From contig VMDC01000001.1 of assembly GCA_008081045.1 (NCBI GenBank), forward strand, positions 1-64,000: a DNA stretch of 64,000 nucleotides. The letters run 5' to 3'. This DNA comes from Gammaproteobacteria bacterium (GTDB taxonomy: Bacteria > Pseudomonadota > Gammaproteobacteria > Pseudomonadales > Pseudohongiellaceae). The notes under the pieces were generated by a model. The model saw only the letters and a program-made list of their open reading frames with translations. It did not search any database and was not told the origin of the DNA. This document shows positions 43,151 through 51,401 of this stretch, one piece after another. Each line of letters begins with the position of its first letter. The first letter of the stretch is position 1. The position numbers were made by a program, and so were the translations under genes.

Positions 43151-43189
43151 CCGGGGATCAGGGTATGCTCTGACCCCCGGAGTCTTTTT
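43151..43189 (+). terminator. rho-independent terminator
   Basis: A ten-pair stem (CCGGGG plus TCAG against CTGA plus CCCCGG, one small bulge), an 8-nt loop and TCTTTTT. It ends the 42698-43120 gene. Confidence 0.85.
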
Positions 43190-43207
43190 CTGATTCGGGT
43201 GCGGCCG

Positions 43208-43696
43208 CTACCGAGGCCGGTCAGCTGAGCCTGGACCCTCAACACCTTCTTTTGTCATCTGTCTGATTCGGCGGATGGCGTCCTCATCAAGCTGCCGATA
43301 GGCGGCTTGTAAATAGACGCCGATGTCCGATTGTTCATCAGATTCGCTCAGATCACGCTGATAGAAAAAGAGCACGAACAGCGCGCCCTCTTCAGGTTGC
43401 TCGATGCGGGTTCTGCTCTGAGCCGAGAATGGGTTGTCCCGTGCCGTTGTCCGGGTGACTATCTGCCTTTCAGGATAAAGGATTACCTCTTCGCAGAAAC
43501 TGTCCGCGCCTGCCTCGATGGTCCGTTCAAAGGTATTGATGCCGGTTGCTCTGGTGGTGCAGCGTAAGTGGGGGTTGAAAGCCTGTGGTTCTCGGGCACG
43601 CAGCACCAGACCCTGCCACAACTCGCTGCGGCTGATGGGCGGTAGAGCGCAATCGCCGGGACAGTTCACCTCGATAGTATGTTCAAATTCCAGCAT
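43208..43696 (-). CDS. DUF1857 (SRPBCC-like) family protein
   Basis: 162-residue cytoplasmic protein of the START/SRPBCC superfamily, DUF1857 (AtaL-like) type: ISRSELWQGLVLRAREPQAFNPHL, FERTIEAGADSFCEEVILYPERQIVTRT, EEGALFVLFFYQRDL. I start at the ATG at 43696, which has AGAGG five bases upstream; an ATG at 43717 is an alternative, and the track's 43978 start is too far upstream. Members may bind small hydrophobic ligands. It is divergent from the Old Yellow Enzyme gene. Confidence 0.78.
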   Translation of the reverse strand: MLEFEHTIEVNCPGDCALPPISRSELWQGLVLRAREPQAFNPHLRCTTRATGINTFERTIEAGADSFCEEVILYPERQIVTRTTARDNPFSAQSRTRIEQPEEGALFVLFFYQRDLSESDEQSDIGVYLQAAYRQLDEDAIRRIRQMTKEGVEGPGSADRPR

Positions 43697-43910
43697 TGAG
43701 ACCTCTGCATTGTTCATACCCTGCTCGGCAGTCGGGCGCAGGCCGCCGAGGGAAACGTTCACCCGGTCCGGCCCGCTGAGGCGGCACATCCGCCGACCGC
43801 TCGCTGAGCAGAAAATGCGGTAACCCGGAGCTACCTGCATTCGACAAACAGTGGTCTGACTCAGTAGACTGCCGCTTCCCAGTTTTATGCGCGTTGATAA
43901 CGGAATACTA

Positions 43911-45005
43911 ATGAATACGGACATACTTTTCAGACCCTTTACGCATCCTAAACTCCAGCTGCCCAATCGCATTGCCATGGCACCGATGACGCGACAGTTC
44001 TCGCCACAGGGAATTCCCGATGCCGCGGTGTGTGATTACTACCGCCGCCGCGCAGAGGGAGAGGTCGGCCTGATCATCACAGAGGGGACTACGGTTCCCC
44101 ATCCGGCGGCTTCGTCTCATATTCAGATTCCAAAATTTCATGATGAGTCACTGGAGGGGTGGGCGAAAGTCGTTGAGACCGTGCATGCTGCGGGGAGCAA
44201 AATTGCGCCGCAGCTCTGGCATGTTGGCGTGATTCGCAAGCCGGGCCAGGGCCCGTATCCGGACTATCAAACCGTCTCTCCGTCCGGCTACCTGCGGCCC
44301 GAGAAAAAGGTGCTGCAGCCGCTTTCAACTGCTGAAATAGACCAGATTATTCAGGCATTCACCCAGTCCGCGGCCAACGCGAAAGAGCTGGGATTCGATG
44401 CGCTTGAGCTGCACGGAGCGCACGGGTATCTGATTGATAATTTCTTCTGGGAAGGCACCAATGTTCGCGAAGATGAATATGGCGGTTCTCTGGTCAAGCG
44501 CACCCGATTTGCGGCAGCGATCGTCGAATCGATCAGAGCAGAAATTGGCGAAGACTTTCCGATTATCCTGCGATTCTCCCAGTGGAAGCAGCAGGATTAT
44601 GAAGCGAAGCTTGCTCACTCCAAAGAGGAGCTGGCGCAATTTCTTACGCCGCTGTCCGACGCCGGCGTAGACATTTTTCACTGCAGCACCCGACGCTTCT
44701 GGGAACCGGAATTCGAAGACTCACCCCTAAATCTGGCTGGCTGGGTCAAACAGATTACCGGCAAACCGACCATCAGCGTGGGCAGCGTGGGGCTGTCCGA
44801 AGAATTCGTGGCCACTTATCGGGAGGGCACTGCAGAAGTTCGCGGAATCGAAGATTTGCTTGCCCGCATGGAAAAGGACGAGTTTGATCTGATTGCGGTC
44901 GGTCGAGCGCTCCTGGCGAATCCCGACTGGCCGAAACTGATTCGGGCGGGTGAAACCGATAAACTCAGGACCTTCAACAAGGAACAGCTTGCGGAACTGA
45001 TCTAG
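43911..45005 (+). CDS. Old Yellow Enzyme family NADH:flavin oxidoreductase
   Basis: FMN-dependent ene-reductase, 364 residues from the ATG at 43911. TIM-barrel motifs are typical: LFRPFTHPKLQLPNRIAMAPMTRQFS, GLIITEGTTVPHPA, DALELHGAHGYLIDNFFWEGTNVREDEYGG (FMN/substrate HGAH), IILRFSQWK, SVGSVGL, and FDLIAVGRALLANPDW. A diheme cytochrome c gene follows after 14 bp, which hints at a linked redox route, though the cytochrome would be periplasmic. Native substrate unknown. Confidence 0.93.
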   Translation: MNTDILFRPFTHPKLQLPNRIAMAPMTRQFSPQGIPDAAVCDYYRRRAEGEVGLIITEGTTVPHPAASSHIQIPKFHDESLEGWAKVVETVHAAGSKIAPQLWHVGVIRKPGQGPYPDYQTVSPSGYLRPEKKVLQPLSTAEIDQIIQAFTQSAANAKELGFDALELHGAHGYLIDNFFWEGTNVREDEYGGSLVKRTRFAAAIVESIRAEIGEDFPIILRFSQWKQQDYEAKLAHSKEELAQFLTPLSDAGVDIFHCSTRRFWEPEFEDSPLNLAGWVKQITGKPTISVGSVGLSEEFVATYREGTAEVRGIEDLLARMEKDEFDLIAVGRALLANPDWPKLIRAGETDKLRTFNKEQLAELI

Positions 45006-45019
45006 ACGGAACTGTTGGC

Positions 45020-45901
45020 ATGAATAGATTCTCAGTAACGCTCTTATTGTCAGGCCTCACGGTCATGGCCGGCACGTTATTCTGGGTGTTCGCCCCTCCG
45101 CCTGCTGCAGTTAACGCCACGATCCCGAGCGGCGGCGAGGCACTGGCGCGTGGGGAATATCTGTTCAGCGCCGGCGGCTGTATCAGCTGTCACAAAGGTG
45201 AGGAGCGTGCTGAAAGCCCCAGCGGGGGTCTTGCGTTGCGCACAGATTTCGGGGTTTTTTATGCTCCGAATATTACGCCCGATCCGGTCAGCGGCACCGG
45301 TAGCTGGTCCGGCGCCGACTTTATCAATGCGATCAAGCACGGCCGGGCACCGGACGGCAGTTATTATTTCCCTGTATTCCCCTATCGCTCCTACGCCGGA
45401 TTGAGTGATGAAGATGTGCTGGATATGGCGGCTTACATCCTATCGCTGGATGCAGTTGATTTCCGGGCACCAGAGCCTGAAGCGGCGCCATGGTTGCGTC
45501 GCTGGATGATTGCCGGTTGGAACAGGCTTGCTGATCTGTCGCAGCCGGACAATGAGGTATTTTCTGATGAAACTGTGGCTCGTGGCGCCTATCTTGCAAG
45601 AAATCTCGGGCATTGCGGAGAATGTCATACCCCCAGAAACGACCTTGGTCTACCGGACTGGAGTCGCGAGTTCGGCGGCAGTCAGCTGGGTGATGAGATT
45701 ATTGAGCCCATTGACTCAGACGCACTTGCGCACTGGACTGCTGCCAATTTTGACCTGTTTCTCATTCTGGGTATGAAGCCTGAAGGTGAATTTGTCGGTG
45801 GTGACATGAACGAAGTGATTGAGTTCAACACCAGCAGACTGACCGACGAAGACCGTGGGGCACTGGCTGCATTTTTCACGCGCCACCAGCGCCCTGACTG
45901 A
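45020..45901 (+). CDS. periplasmic diheme cytochrome c
   Basis: 293-residue exported protein with an N-terminal signal/anchor and two class I heme sites, CISCH (about residue 54) and CGECH (about 196). The pattern GEYLFSAGGCISCHKG, YAPNITPDPVSGTGSWS, YRSYAGLSDEDVLDMAAYILSLDAV matches the cytochrome subunits of membrane alcohol, gluconate and nicotinate dehydrogenases and related standalone diheme proteins. It probably passes electrons from a periplasmic or membrane dehydrogenase to the respiratory chain; no dehydrogenase lies beside it except the Old Yellow Enzyme. Confidence 0.9.
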   Translation: MNRFSVTLLLSGLTVMAGTLFWVFAPPPAAVNATIPSGGEALARGEYLFSAGGCISCHKGEERAESPSGGLALRTDFGVFYAPNITPDPVSGTGSWSGADFINAIKHGRAPDGSYYFPVFPYRSYAGLSDEDVLDMAAYILSLDAVDFRAPEPEAAPWLRRWMIAGWNRLADLSQPDNEVFSDETVARGAYLARNLGHCGECHTPRNDLGLPDWSREFGGSQLGDEIIEPIDSDALAHWTAANFDLFLILGMKPEGEFVGGDMNEVIEFNTSRLTDEDRGALAAFFTRHQRPD

Positions 45902-46149
45902 CAGCGGCGGCTTGCCGGGTTAACCCGGATTTCTCATTATCTGATTTCGCCTGTCAGGCCGGCGGATGTCGCCAGCGCTGTCGGCGGCGCGGTACCCCAG
46001 CATTGTCTGCTCTCCTGCACAGCCGGAGCGTATCAGTTTCGTGCGCGGGCCAGCTTCACGCGCTGCGTCATCTCATGAAAGCTGCGATGTGCCAGTGCTT
46101 CGCTAAAATCTGACCGGAGTGAACCCGTTGTGTCCGGTTTTGCCAAAAA

Positions 46150-46180
46150 TTGTTAGCTTTCGTGAAAATTTGTCTACACT
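46150..46180 (+). promoter_or_regulatory. candidate promoter for the microcin-like cassette
   Basis: TTGTTA and TACACT lie in a local AT-rich stretch. The 19-bp spacer is longer than ideal, as for promoters that need an activator. It stands about 155 bp before the 46336 start. Confidence 0.3.
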
Positions 46181-46208
46181 GAAGGCGTCGCACCGGTAGT
46201 GTCAGGGC

Positions 46209-46226
46209 GTTGACCCCTGGGTCAAC
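46209..46226. promoter_or_regulatory. perfect 18-bp palindrome, candidate operator
   Basis: GTTGACCC-CT-GGGTCAAC: two perfect 8-bp arms about a 2-bp centre. It is centred about 38 bp downstream of the candidate -10 and 118 bp before the microcin-like start, a position that would suit a repressor site. No T tract follows, so it is not a terminator. Confidence 0.6.
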
Positions 46227-46335
46227 AGTCCGAGGGTTATTCCGGCAGGTGAAGTCAATCAGCTTTGCCGGGGTGTCCGGGGCTGCCGGTGCTGCTGAAA
46301 TCAGAAGCAGAGTGATTCACACAAGGAGATGGTAG

Positions 46336-46599
46336 ATGAGGGAACTCACACTCGAAGAAATGGAACAGGTGGCCGGTGGGCTGGGTCCGGCCGGTGCCGT
46401 GATTGGCGGTGTCGCCGGCGGGTTAAGCTCATACGTCGGCAGTGTCGGTGGCATCATCGGCGGTGCAACGCTAGGAGCAGTCGGAGGATTCTTCGGCGGT
46501 ATTGCCTCGGCAACAACAGGGTTGGGCCGGGCCATGTTCGGAGGCTACGCAGTCGGGGCAAGCGTTCTGGGCTCGGCAACCGGAGAGCCCAGCTCGTAA
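46336..46599 (+). CDS. microcin-like precursor with double-glycine leader
   Basis: 87-residue peptide. The first 15 residues, MRELTLEEMEQVAGG, form a classic double-glycine leader that is strikingly like that of microcin V (MRTLTLNELDSVSGG). The remaining 72 residues are very rich in Gly, Ala, Ser and Val with many GG and GxxxG motifs (GGIIGG, GGFFGG), one Arg and no Cys, as expected for a class II membrane-active bacteriocin. A strong AAGGAGA site precedes the ATG. A small membrane protein follows 11 bp later. No C39 peptidase/ABC exporter is in the window. It could also be a secreted glycine-rich peptide with another role. Confidence 0.75.
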   Translation: MRELTLEEMEQVAGGLGPAGAVIGGVAGGLSSYVGSVGGIIGGATLGAVGGFFGGIASATTGLGRAMFGGYAVGASVLGSATGEPSS

Positions 46600-46610
46600 C
46601 AGGGGGTATT

Positions 46611-46916
46611 ATGGAGACGGTTTACTTGAACGCCGTGGTGATTTCTTTGTTCGCAACCTGGTTCATCCCGGCTACGATTCGAGACCCCCACAGCGGAGAG
46701 TTTCTGGGGTTTGCTCATGGAAAGTTCCTGGGCTTACTGGCCGCATTAACCCTCGTGGAAAGCTTCGTGGTCTCGCAGAGCTTCGGGTTCGGGCTTGAGG
46801 CGCTGCTGAGAGTGATCGCACAGGTCCTGATCGCTGTGTTTGCCGGGCTGATTTTTGTGAAATATACCCATCCCCGACTGTTCGGTTCGAGCATCAACTT
46901 TACCAAATGGTGGTAA
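46611..46916 (+). CDS. small membrane protein, candidate immunity protein
   Basis: 101-residue protein from the ATG at 46611 (site AGGGGG upstream), in a different frame start from the track ORF 46329-46916. It has three hydrophobic segments (VVISLFATWFIPATI, FLGLLAALTLVESFVVS, VIAQVLIAVFAGLIFV) and a short polar tail ending in NFTKWW. I do not recognise a family. Size, topology and its place directly behind the microcin-like gene fit an immunity protein, but this is inference. Confidence 0.65.
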   Translation: METVYLNAVVISLFATWFIPATIRDPHSGEFLGFAHGKFLGLLAALTLVESFVVSQSFGFGLEALLRVIAQVLIAVFAGLIFVKYTHPRLFGSSINFTKWW

Positions 46917-47013
46917 TCGCTCGGGCCGTTCGGGGCAGTCAGGCGGGTTGCAGAAGTTGTAGGTCTGCGCCTCCCGAGCAGGGCTAAAGACGGGGCTTGA
47001 GTCAACACACGAC

Positions 47014-47037
47014 AGCGGGGCAGCTGCCTGCCCCGCT
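47014..47037. terminator. strong hairpin between convergent genes
   Basis: A perfect 10-bp stem (AGCGGGGCAG/CTGCCCCGCT) with a CTGC loop. No T tract follows on either strand, so intrinsic termination is unsure. It closes the microcin-like cassette against the convergent cytochrome gene. Confidence 0.45.
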
Positions 47038-47062
47038 ATTGTGCGCCTACCTGATGGAATAC

Positions 47063-47545
47063 TCAGTCGTTGTCGACCCGGTAGGTATCATGACAATTGC
47101 CGCAGGAGCCGCCCAGCGCACGGAAGGCGCCCATCGCGGTTGCAAACTCCCCGGTTGAAGCCGCTTCGGCAAACGCAATCGCATTGTCTTCCAGTGCCTG
47201 AGCCTTATCGCTGAGGTCACTCATGTTGTCCCAGATACTGTCGAGCGCGGTGGTCTCTACCGCGAACCCCCGTGTGTCTTCTGCCATTACTTCCGGAATC
47301 ATGCTGGCGATCGCGGCTATTCTCCGAGCGTTACGCTCGGCGACTTCCGCATTAAAAGGCGCGCCCTGAGCCATACCGGCGATAGGGATCAAGTTAAAAC
47401 GGAGTGTCTTAAACAGGGCCTTGCGTTGATCAACAGCTTGCGCTGCGCGTTGCTCGGGAGTGATGTTGTCTTGCGCAGACACGACCATCAGCAATCCGGA
47501 AACAGTCACGCAAAACGCGGACACCAGAATCAGTATTTTTCTCAT
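47063..47545 (-). CDS. cytochrome c' (class II cytochrome c)
   Basis: 160-residue exported cytochrome with signal peptide (MRKILILVSAFCVTVSG...) and the heme motif CGNCH near the C-terminus, followed by DTYR, as in the four-helix cytochrome c' family. Relatives bind NO and CO and may protect against nitrosative stress. The ATG at 47545 has a GGAGG element 6 bp upstream; the longer track start is not supported. Confidence 0.9.
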   Translation of the reverse strand: MRKILILVSAFCVTVSGLLMVVSAQDNITPEQRAAQAVDQRKALFKTLRFNLIPIAGMAQGAPFNAEVAERNARRIAAIASMIPEVMAEDTRGFAVETTALDSIWDNMSDLSDKAQALEDNAIAFAEAASTGEFATAMGAFRALGGSCGNCHDTYRVDND

Positions 47546-47707
47546 TATTGAACCTCCACCTAGGTGAGTTTGCAGGCCAGACGGATCGATATAGCAGCTT
47601 GGAACCTGCGGGATTGGCTGATTACCCCCGAATGCCACGGGAACCCGTTCAGCGTGGGCTGACTATATTACAAAGCGTGAGGGCATGCCATTGGCGAGGG
47701 TGTTCGC

Positions 47708-48808
47708 CTAGCTTGCCACTTCTTTCCAGAGGAAGAGCCGGGTGGCAGCCAGGAAACTGATCGCCAGCCACACAGCGATACCCAGCAGACTTGGGAGAAT
47801 GTCAGTCAGAGCAGCTCCGGCGTTGGCGATTTCGCGCATCCCAGTGGAAACGAAAGACAGCGGCAGCAGTTGGGCCAGCGGTTGTATCCATTCGGGCATC
47901 GACTCTATCGGATAAAAGATCCCTGACAGGAATATCTGCGGCATGATGACAATGTTGCCAAGTGCGCCGATAGTCTCCTGAGTTTTTGCCAGACTGCCCA
48001 AGCTGAATCCGAGGCACAGAAAGACTACCGTCCCCAGAATGACGACAAAATAGTAAGCGAAGAAATTGCCGACAATCCGGATATCGAGCAGCACCACTGC
48101 CAGAACAATCAGCACGGTAAGCTGAACCAGAACGATGGTCATCCGGGCAAAGACTATCGCAGTGATAAAATCTTTTGGCTCAATCGGGGTGACGAACAGC
48201 CGCTTAAGAATGCCCTTGCGGCGATATTCCACAATGTTGAAACCACTGCCGGCAATAGACAGGTTCATCAGTGTCAATGCCATCAAGCCCGGCAGCAGAA
48301 AATCAATATAGCGCTGCGATCTGGCCTGGACATCTTCTATGGCGATGGTAAACAAAGGCGCGATTCCGCGAAATTCTCGCTCTATGGACAGTAGCGTTTG
48401 TTCCAGCACAGGCATGATCAGACCTAACTGGCTCACCTGGGCCGCATCCACCACCACGTTGATCTCAGAACTGCGCGTCTCAGGGGACTGACCGAAATCA
48501 GTGGGCAACTCCAGCACCATCGTCTGATCGCCGGCAATCAGCGCTTCTCTGAGTGGAGCCGACTCGCCGATGACAGTATTGAATACCGGAGAATCGCTCA
48601 GCCTCTGGACAAAATCTGAGGCGACCTGGTTTGACGACAGGTTGGCCACTCCAATGTTGATGGGCTCCTGTTCACGATCATTTGCCAGACTGAAGACGGT
48701 CATGAATATGACCGGGAAGAATAAGCTGAAGAAGATTGAGCGCCGATCTCTCAGGAAAATTTTTAAAAAGACCGACGTCAGATGTCGCTGGAGGGGATTG
48801 AGGATCAT
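47708..48808 (-). CDS. ABC-2 type transporter permease
   Basis: 366-residue permease of the ABC-2 type: an N-terminal membrane segment (FFSLFFPVIFMTVFSLAND), a large extracytoplasmic loop (about 45-170), then five membrane segments, with the family block MPQIFLSGIFYPIESMPEWIQPLAQLLPLSF. It is three bases downstream of its ATPase. Such exporters move drugs, polysaccharides, lipids or peptides; the substrate here is not known. It lacks a C39 peptidase domain. Confidence 0.92.
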   Translation of the reverse strand: MILNPLQRHLTSVFLKIFLRDRRSIFFSLFFPVIFMTVFSLANDREQEPINIGVANLSSNQVASDFVQRLSDSPVFNTVIGESAPLREALIAGDQTMVLELPTDFGQSPETRSSEINVVVDAAQVSQLGLIMPVLEQTLLSIEREFRGIAPLFTIAIEDVQARSQRYIDFLLPGLMALTLMNLSIAGSGFNIVEYRRKGILKRLFVTPIEPKDFITAIVFARMTIVLVQLTVLIVLAVVLLDIRIVGNFFAYYFVVILGTVVFLCLGFSLGSLAKTQETIGALGNIVIMPQIFLSGIFYPIESMPEWIQPLAQLLPLSFVSTGMREIANAGAALTDILPSLLGIAVWLAISFLAATRLFLWKEVAS

Positions 48809-48811
48809 TGG

Positions 48812-49576
48812 TTACTCCCTCAAGCCGTGGCCTGTTAAGGACAGAAAAACGTCTTCGAGGTTGCCGTGCAGCGGGGCTTCAGGTGGCTCGGGTGCAAATT
48901 CGAGTATCAATGCTTCAGGCGTACCTTCCGCGATGATCTTGCCGTGGTCCATGATGGCGATGCGATCGCAGAGCTCTTCAGCCTCTTCCATGTTATGGGT
49001 GGTCAGCACAATGGTCATGCCACCCTCATTCAGGCCCTGCACCAGATCCCACAGATTGCGCTTGGCCTGAGGGTCGAGGCCCGTGGTTGGCTCATCAAGA
49101 AACAAGACCTTAGGCTCGTTTACCAGCGCACAGGCGATTGAGAAGCGCTGTTTCTGACCGCCCGACAGAGCTGCAGGTTTTGCTCTGGCTTTATCTTCCA
49201 GCTGAACTTTGGCGAGCAACGCCATGGGGTCTATCGTTCTGTGATACAGCGCGCCGAACAGTGAGAGGAGCTCTTCAAGGCTGACGTTGTCGAAATATTC
49301 GTTGGCCTGGAGCTGAACGCCAATGCGCTCTTTGACCCGGTAGGGGTTGGTCCTGACGCTGATGCCGTCAATAAGAGCTTCTCCGCCGTCGATATCGTTC
49401 AGGCCCTCGATCATTTCCAGCGTGGTAGTCTTGCCGGCTCCGTTAGGGCCGAGGATACCGAACACCTCGCCCTGCTTTATCGAGAGGGACACGCCGTTCA
49501 CGGCAAAGAATTTTTGCGATTTGTCATCCGGCAGAGGGTATTGCTTCTGCAGGTTACAGACTTCGATGATGGGCAT
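48812..49576 (-). CDS. ABC transporter ATP-binding protein
   Basis: 254-residue ATPase with Walker A GPNGAGKTTT, signature LSGGQKQR, Walker B VLFLDEPTTGLD and H-loop THNMEEAEEL. The C-terminal 30 residues, PLHGNLEDVFLSLTGHGLRE, carry the EDVFL motif common in ABC-2 export ATPases (DrrA/CcmA/NatA-like). It forms a two-gene operon with the permease that follows. Confidence 0.95.
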   Translation of the reverse strand: MPIIEVCNLQKQYPLPDDKSQKFFAVNGVSLSIKQGEVFGILGPNGAGKTTTLEMIEGLNDIDGGEALIDGISVRTNPYRVKERIGVQLQANEYFDNVSLEELLSLFGALYHRTIDPMALLAKVQLEDKARAKPAALSGGQKQRFSIACALVNEPKVLFLDEPTTGLDPQAKRNLWDLVQGLNEGGMTIVLTTHNMEEAEELCDRIAIMDHGKIIAEGTPEALILEFAPEPPEAPLHGNLEDVFLSLTGHGLRE

Positions 49577-49869
49577 GGTAGGTCTAGTCCGGCGGCATTA
49601 CTGGGCGGCGATGATAACCTAACTTGACCACTGAATACGCGGCTAAAGCGCAGTGCGATTGCTTTTCCAGTACCAACAGTCCTTTCGCTGTTGTGAGAAG
49701 ACTCCAATCAACGGGATTCCTTGAATGTTGCTCTTGCCAACCTCTGAATTCATCCGACTGACAATCGATTTCTGAGGATGGGTTCAAACTGCGGGTCGCA
49801 TTTCTGCCGTTCATCCGGTGGCGAGAACAAACGTTCGGAAATTACTGAGCCCGCTGAGCACGGGATAAT
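49577..49869. other. intergenic region with no recognised gene
   Basis: About 290 bp before the ABC ATPase. Short open frames on both strands show no family likeness. Presumably holds the ABC operon promoter; no clear site seen. Confidence 0.4.
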
Positions 49870-50277
49870 CTACAGTAGGGGGTGCAGTTCGATTGGAATC
49901 GAGTCGTTCCTGCCTCCCACCAGCGCCCCGATGTATGTGTCGCTCCAGGTGTATTTCGCCTGCATCAGGGCGTTAATTCGGCTGCTTTTGTCTTCCCGGA
50001 GCACGGTTCGATAACGAATAGTTTCACCGTTCCGGGTCAGTTTGACAGCATTGCTTGACAGGATGCGGTTAAACCAACCTGATCCGTCAGCACCTACCCT
50101 GAGATACTGTAACCCTTCATCATCGACGATCCAAAGCCTCGTAGTCTGCTCTTCTCCCGACTCATCCGTGGTGTGAAGTTCCACCACTTCGACTCGCTCA
50201 GCGGCCATGCGCTCCAATTCCGCGACCAACAGCAACAAGCAAACAAAGATCCCAATTCCCCAATGGAGTTTGTTCAC
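49870..50277 (-). CDS. membrane-anchored split-barrel (nitroreductase/DUF2255-like) protein
   Basis: From a GTG at 50277, 135 residues: an N-terminal membrane anchor (WGIGIFVCLLLLVAEL), then a domain with VEVVELHTTDESGEEQTTRLWIVDDEGLQYLRVGADGSGWF..., matching the flavin split-barrel type seen in deazaflavin-dependent nitroreductase-like and DUF2255 proteins. Residues TWSDTYIGALVGG near the end fit this family. The track start at 50481 would overlap the next gene, so I reject it. Function unknown; possibly a quinone or flavin binding protein. Confidence 0.65.
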   Translation of the reverse strand: MNKLHWGIGIFVCLLLLVAELERMAAERVEVVELHTTDESGEEQTTRLWIVDDEGLQYLRVGADGSGWFNRILSSNAVKLTRNGETIRYRTVLREDKSSRINALMQAKYTWSDTYIGALVGGRNDSIPIELHPLL

Positions 50278-50306
50278 AAGCAGCTCTCTGATGTTAATAA
50301 TCTTTT

Positions 50307-50597
50307 TCAATAGTGATACTGGCCAAACCGATCGCTGAACCGTTTGGGTTTGATGGGCGCGAGGAAAAAGTAGAATACCCAGGCAAACCAGCTTAAACAG
50401 ATCATGGCCAGGAGCCAGGCGATTTTCTCGAATCCCGTTGTCTTCTCGGAGGTTGCAATGATCCAGAAAGGCAAGAACCACAGTGCCAGACAGAAAATGC
50501 TGAGCACAATGCCGGCACCCGTCGCGGCGAGCGGAATGAGTGCCAGTGTGCCGAGTATGACCAGAAAGATGACGACTAAGTTGCCCAGTGTTTTCAT
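50307..50597 (-). CDS. small membrane protein (superinfection immunity/PLDc_N-like)
   Basis: 96-residue protein with three hydrophobic segments (LVVIFLVILGTLALIPL, IVLSIFCLALWFLPFWIIA, IAWLLAMICLSWFAWVFYFFLAPI). The FEKIAWLLAMICLSWFAWVFYFFLAPI end resembles the short PLDc_N / superinfection-immunity type membrane families. It is 29 bp before the split-barrel gene on the same strand, which suggests an operon. A role in defence cannot be claimed. Confidence 0.65.
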   Translation of the reverse strand: MKTLGNLVVIFLVILGTLALIPLAATGAGIVLSIFCLALWFLPFWIIATSEKTTGFEKIAWLLAMICLSWFAWVFYFFLAPIKPKRFSDRFGQYHY

Positions 50598-50857
50598 AAT
50601 TGTGCTTCGCTTTCGCGACCCTGCCTTATATGTTTGAGTTGAATCACAAAATGACTAGTGTCCCGTTAGCATTGCGAAGGGCGTGCCAATATACTATGAG
50701 CAATAAAAACAGAGACTTAGCTGCAGTCGCTTCGCAGCCGAGTTGGCAAAAAGCACGAAAAGTGGCGGATTTCGCCACAATAATAGGCTCCTGTCAGCGT
50801 CTTGGCTGAGCGTTCGTTGGCAAGGAAAAACAGAAAATCGGTGACAGGTGATCATTG

Positions 50858-51367
50858 GTGAGTGTTCCACAGGATACAGACCGTCTTCAGCTTCGACAGG
50901 CCCAAGTTGAAGACGCCCCGTTTATGCTGAAACTGCTCACGGAGCCGGCCTGGCGAAAGTTCATCAGTCAGCATGAGGTGAAGTGCGAAGCGTCTGCCCT
51001 GCGCTACATGGAAGAGCGTATTTTTCCGCCGTACCGTGAGGCTCTGGGGTTCTGGGTGGTTGTCTTTCGGGACACGCAGCAGCCGATTGGTATTTGTGGC
51101 CTGGTCAAGCGGCCTTATCTGGAGAAACATGATCTCGGCTTTGCTTTTTTGGAAGAAGTATGGGGCACTGGCGTCGCCAAAGAAGCGGCGGTGTCTTGCC
51201 TGAGCTACGCCAGGGACAGTCTTGGCTTGGCCGAGATATGGGCAATTACCGTCGAGGAAAACATACAGTCGATTGGTCTGTTAAAGAAACTGGGATTCAG
51301 GTTTCTCAAACACACCGTCAACCCTGATGAAGAAACCCTGGAAGTGTACAGCCGGATCTTGGGCTGA
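50858..51367 (+). CDS. GNAT family N-acetyltransferase (RimJ/RimL type)
   Basis: 169-residue acetyltransferase from a GTG at 50858 (a TTG one codon earlier is the track start). Blocks: RLQLRQAQVEDAPFMLKLLTEPAW, YREALGFWVVVFRDTQQPIGICGLVKR, LEKHDLGFAFLEEVWGTGVAKEAA, ITVEENIQSIGLLKKLGFRF. Such proteins acetylate N-termini, amino acids or antibiotics; substrate unknown. The serine hydrolase gene starts 35 bp after its stop. Confidence 0.85.
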   Translation: MSVPQDTDRLQLRQAQVEDAPFMLKLLTEPAWRKFISQHEVKCEASALRYMEERIFPPYREALGFWVVVFRDTQQPIGICGLVKRPYLEKHDLGFAFLEEVWGTGVAKEAAVSCLSYARDSLGLAEIWAITVEENIQSIGLLKKLGFRFLKHTVNPDEETLEVYSRILG

Positions 51368-51401
51368 GGCGCTTCTGGTCAAAGATTCGGAGAATAGGTC
51401 G

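Larger units (their letters stand above)
45902..46335. other. long regulatory-looking region before the microcin-like gene
   Basis: 434 bp without a plausible gene. In order it holds a 14-bp perfect palindrome CCGGGTTAACCCGG (45915-45928, possibly a weak terminator for the cytochrome gene), an AT-richer stretch with a candidate promoter (46150-46180), an 18-bp perfect inverted repeat (46209-46226) and a strong AAGGAGA ribosome site just before 46336. Confidence 0.55.

Noticed and set aside
45915-45928. CCGGGTTAACCCGG as a terminator of the cytochrome gene
   Set aside because: The stem would be about five pairs with a 4-nt loop and no real T tract, so I left it only as a note in the region entry.
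46329-46610. Frame 46329-46916 read as one 195-aa protein
   Set aside because: Its first part is Arg/Cys-rich and is the off-frame reading of the microcin-like gene; only the part from the ATG at 46611 looks like a real membrane protein.
47708-49576. ABC-2 transporter as the exporter for the microcin-like peptide
   Set aside because: Double-glycine leaders are cleaved by C39-peptidase ABC proteins; this transporter has no peptidase domain and is on the opposite strand, behind the cytochrome c' gene.
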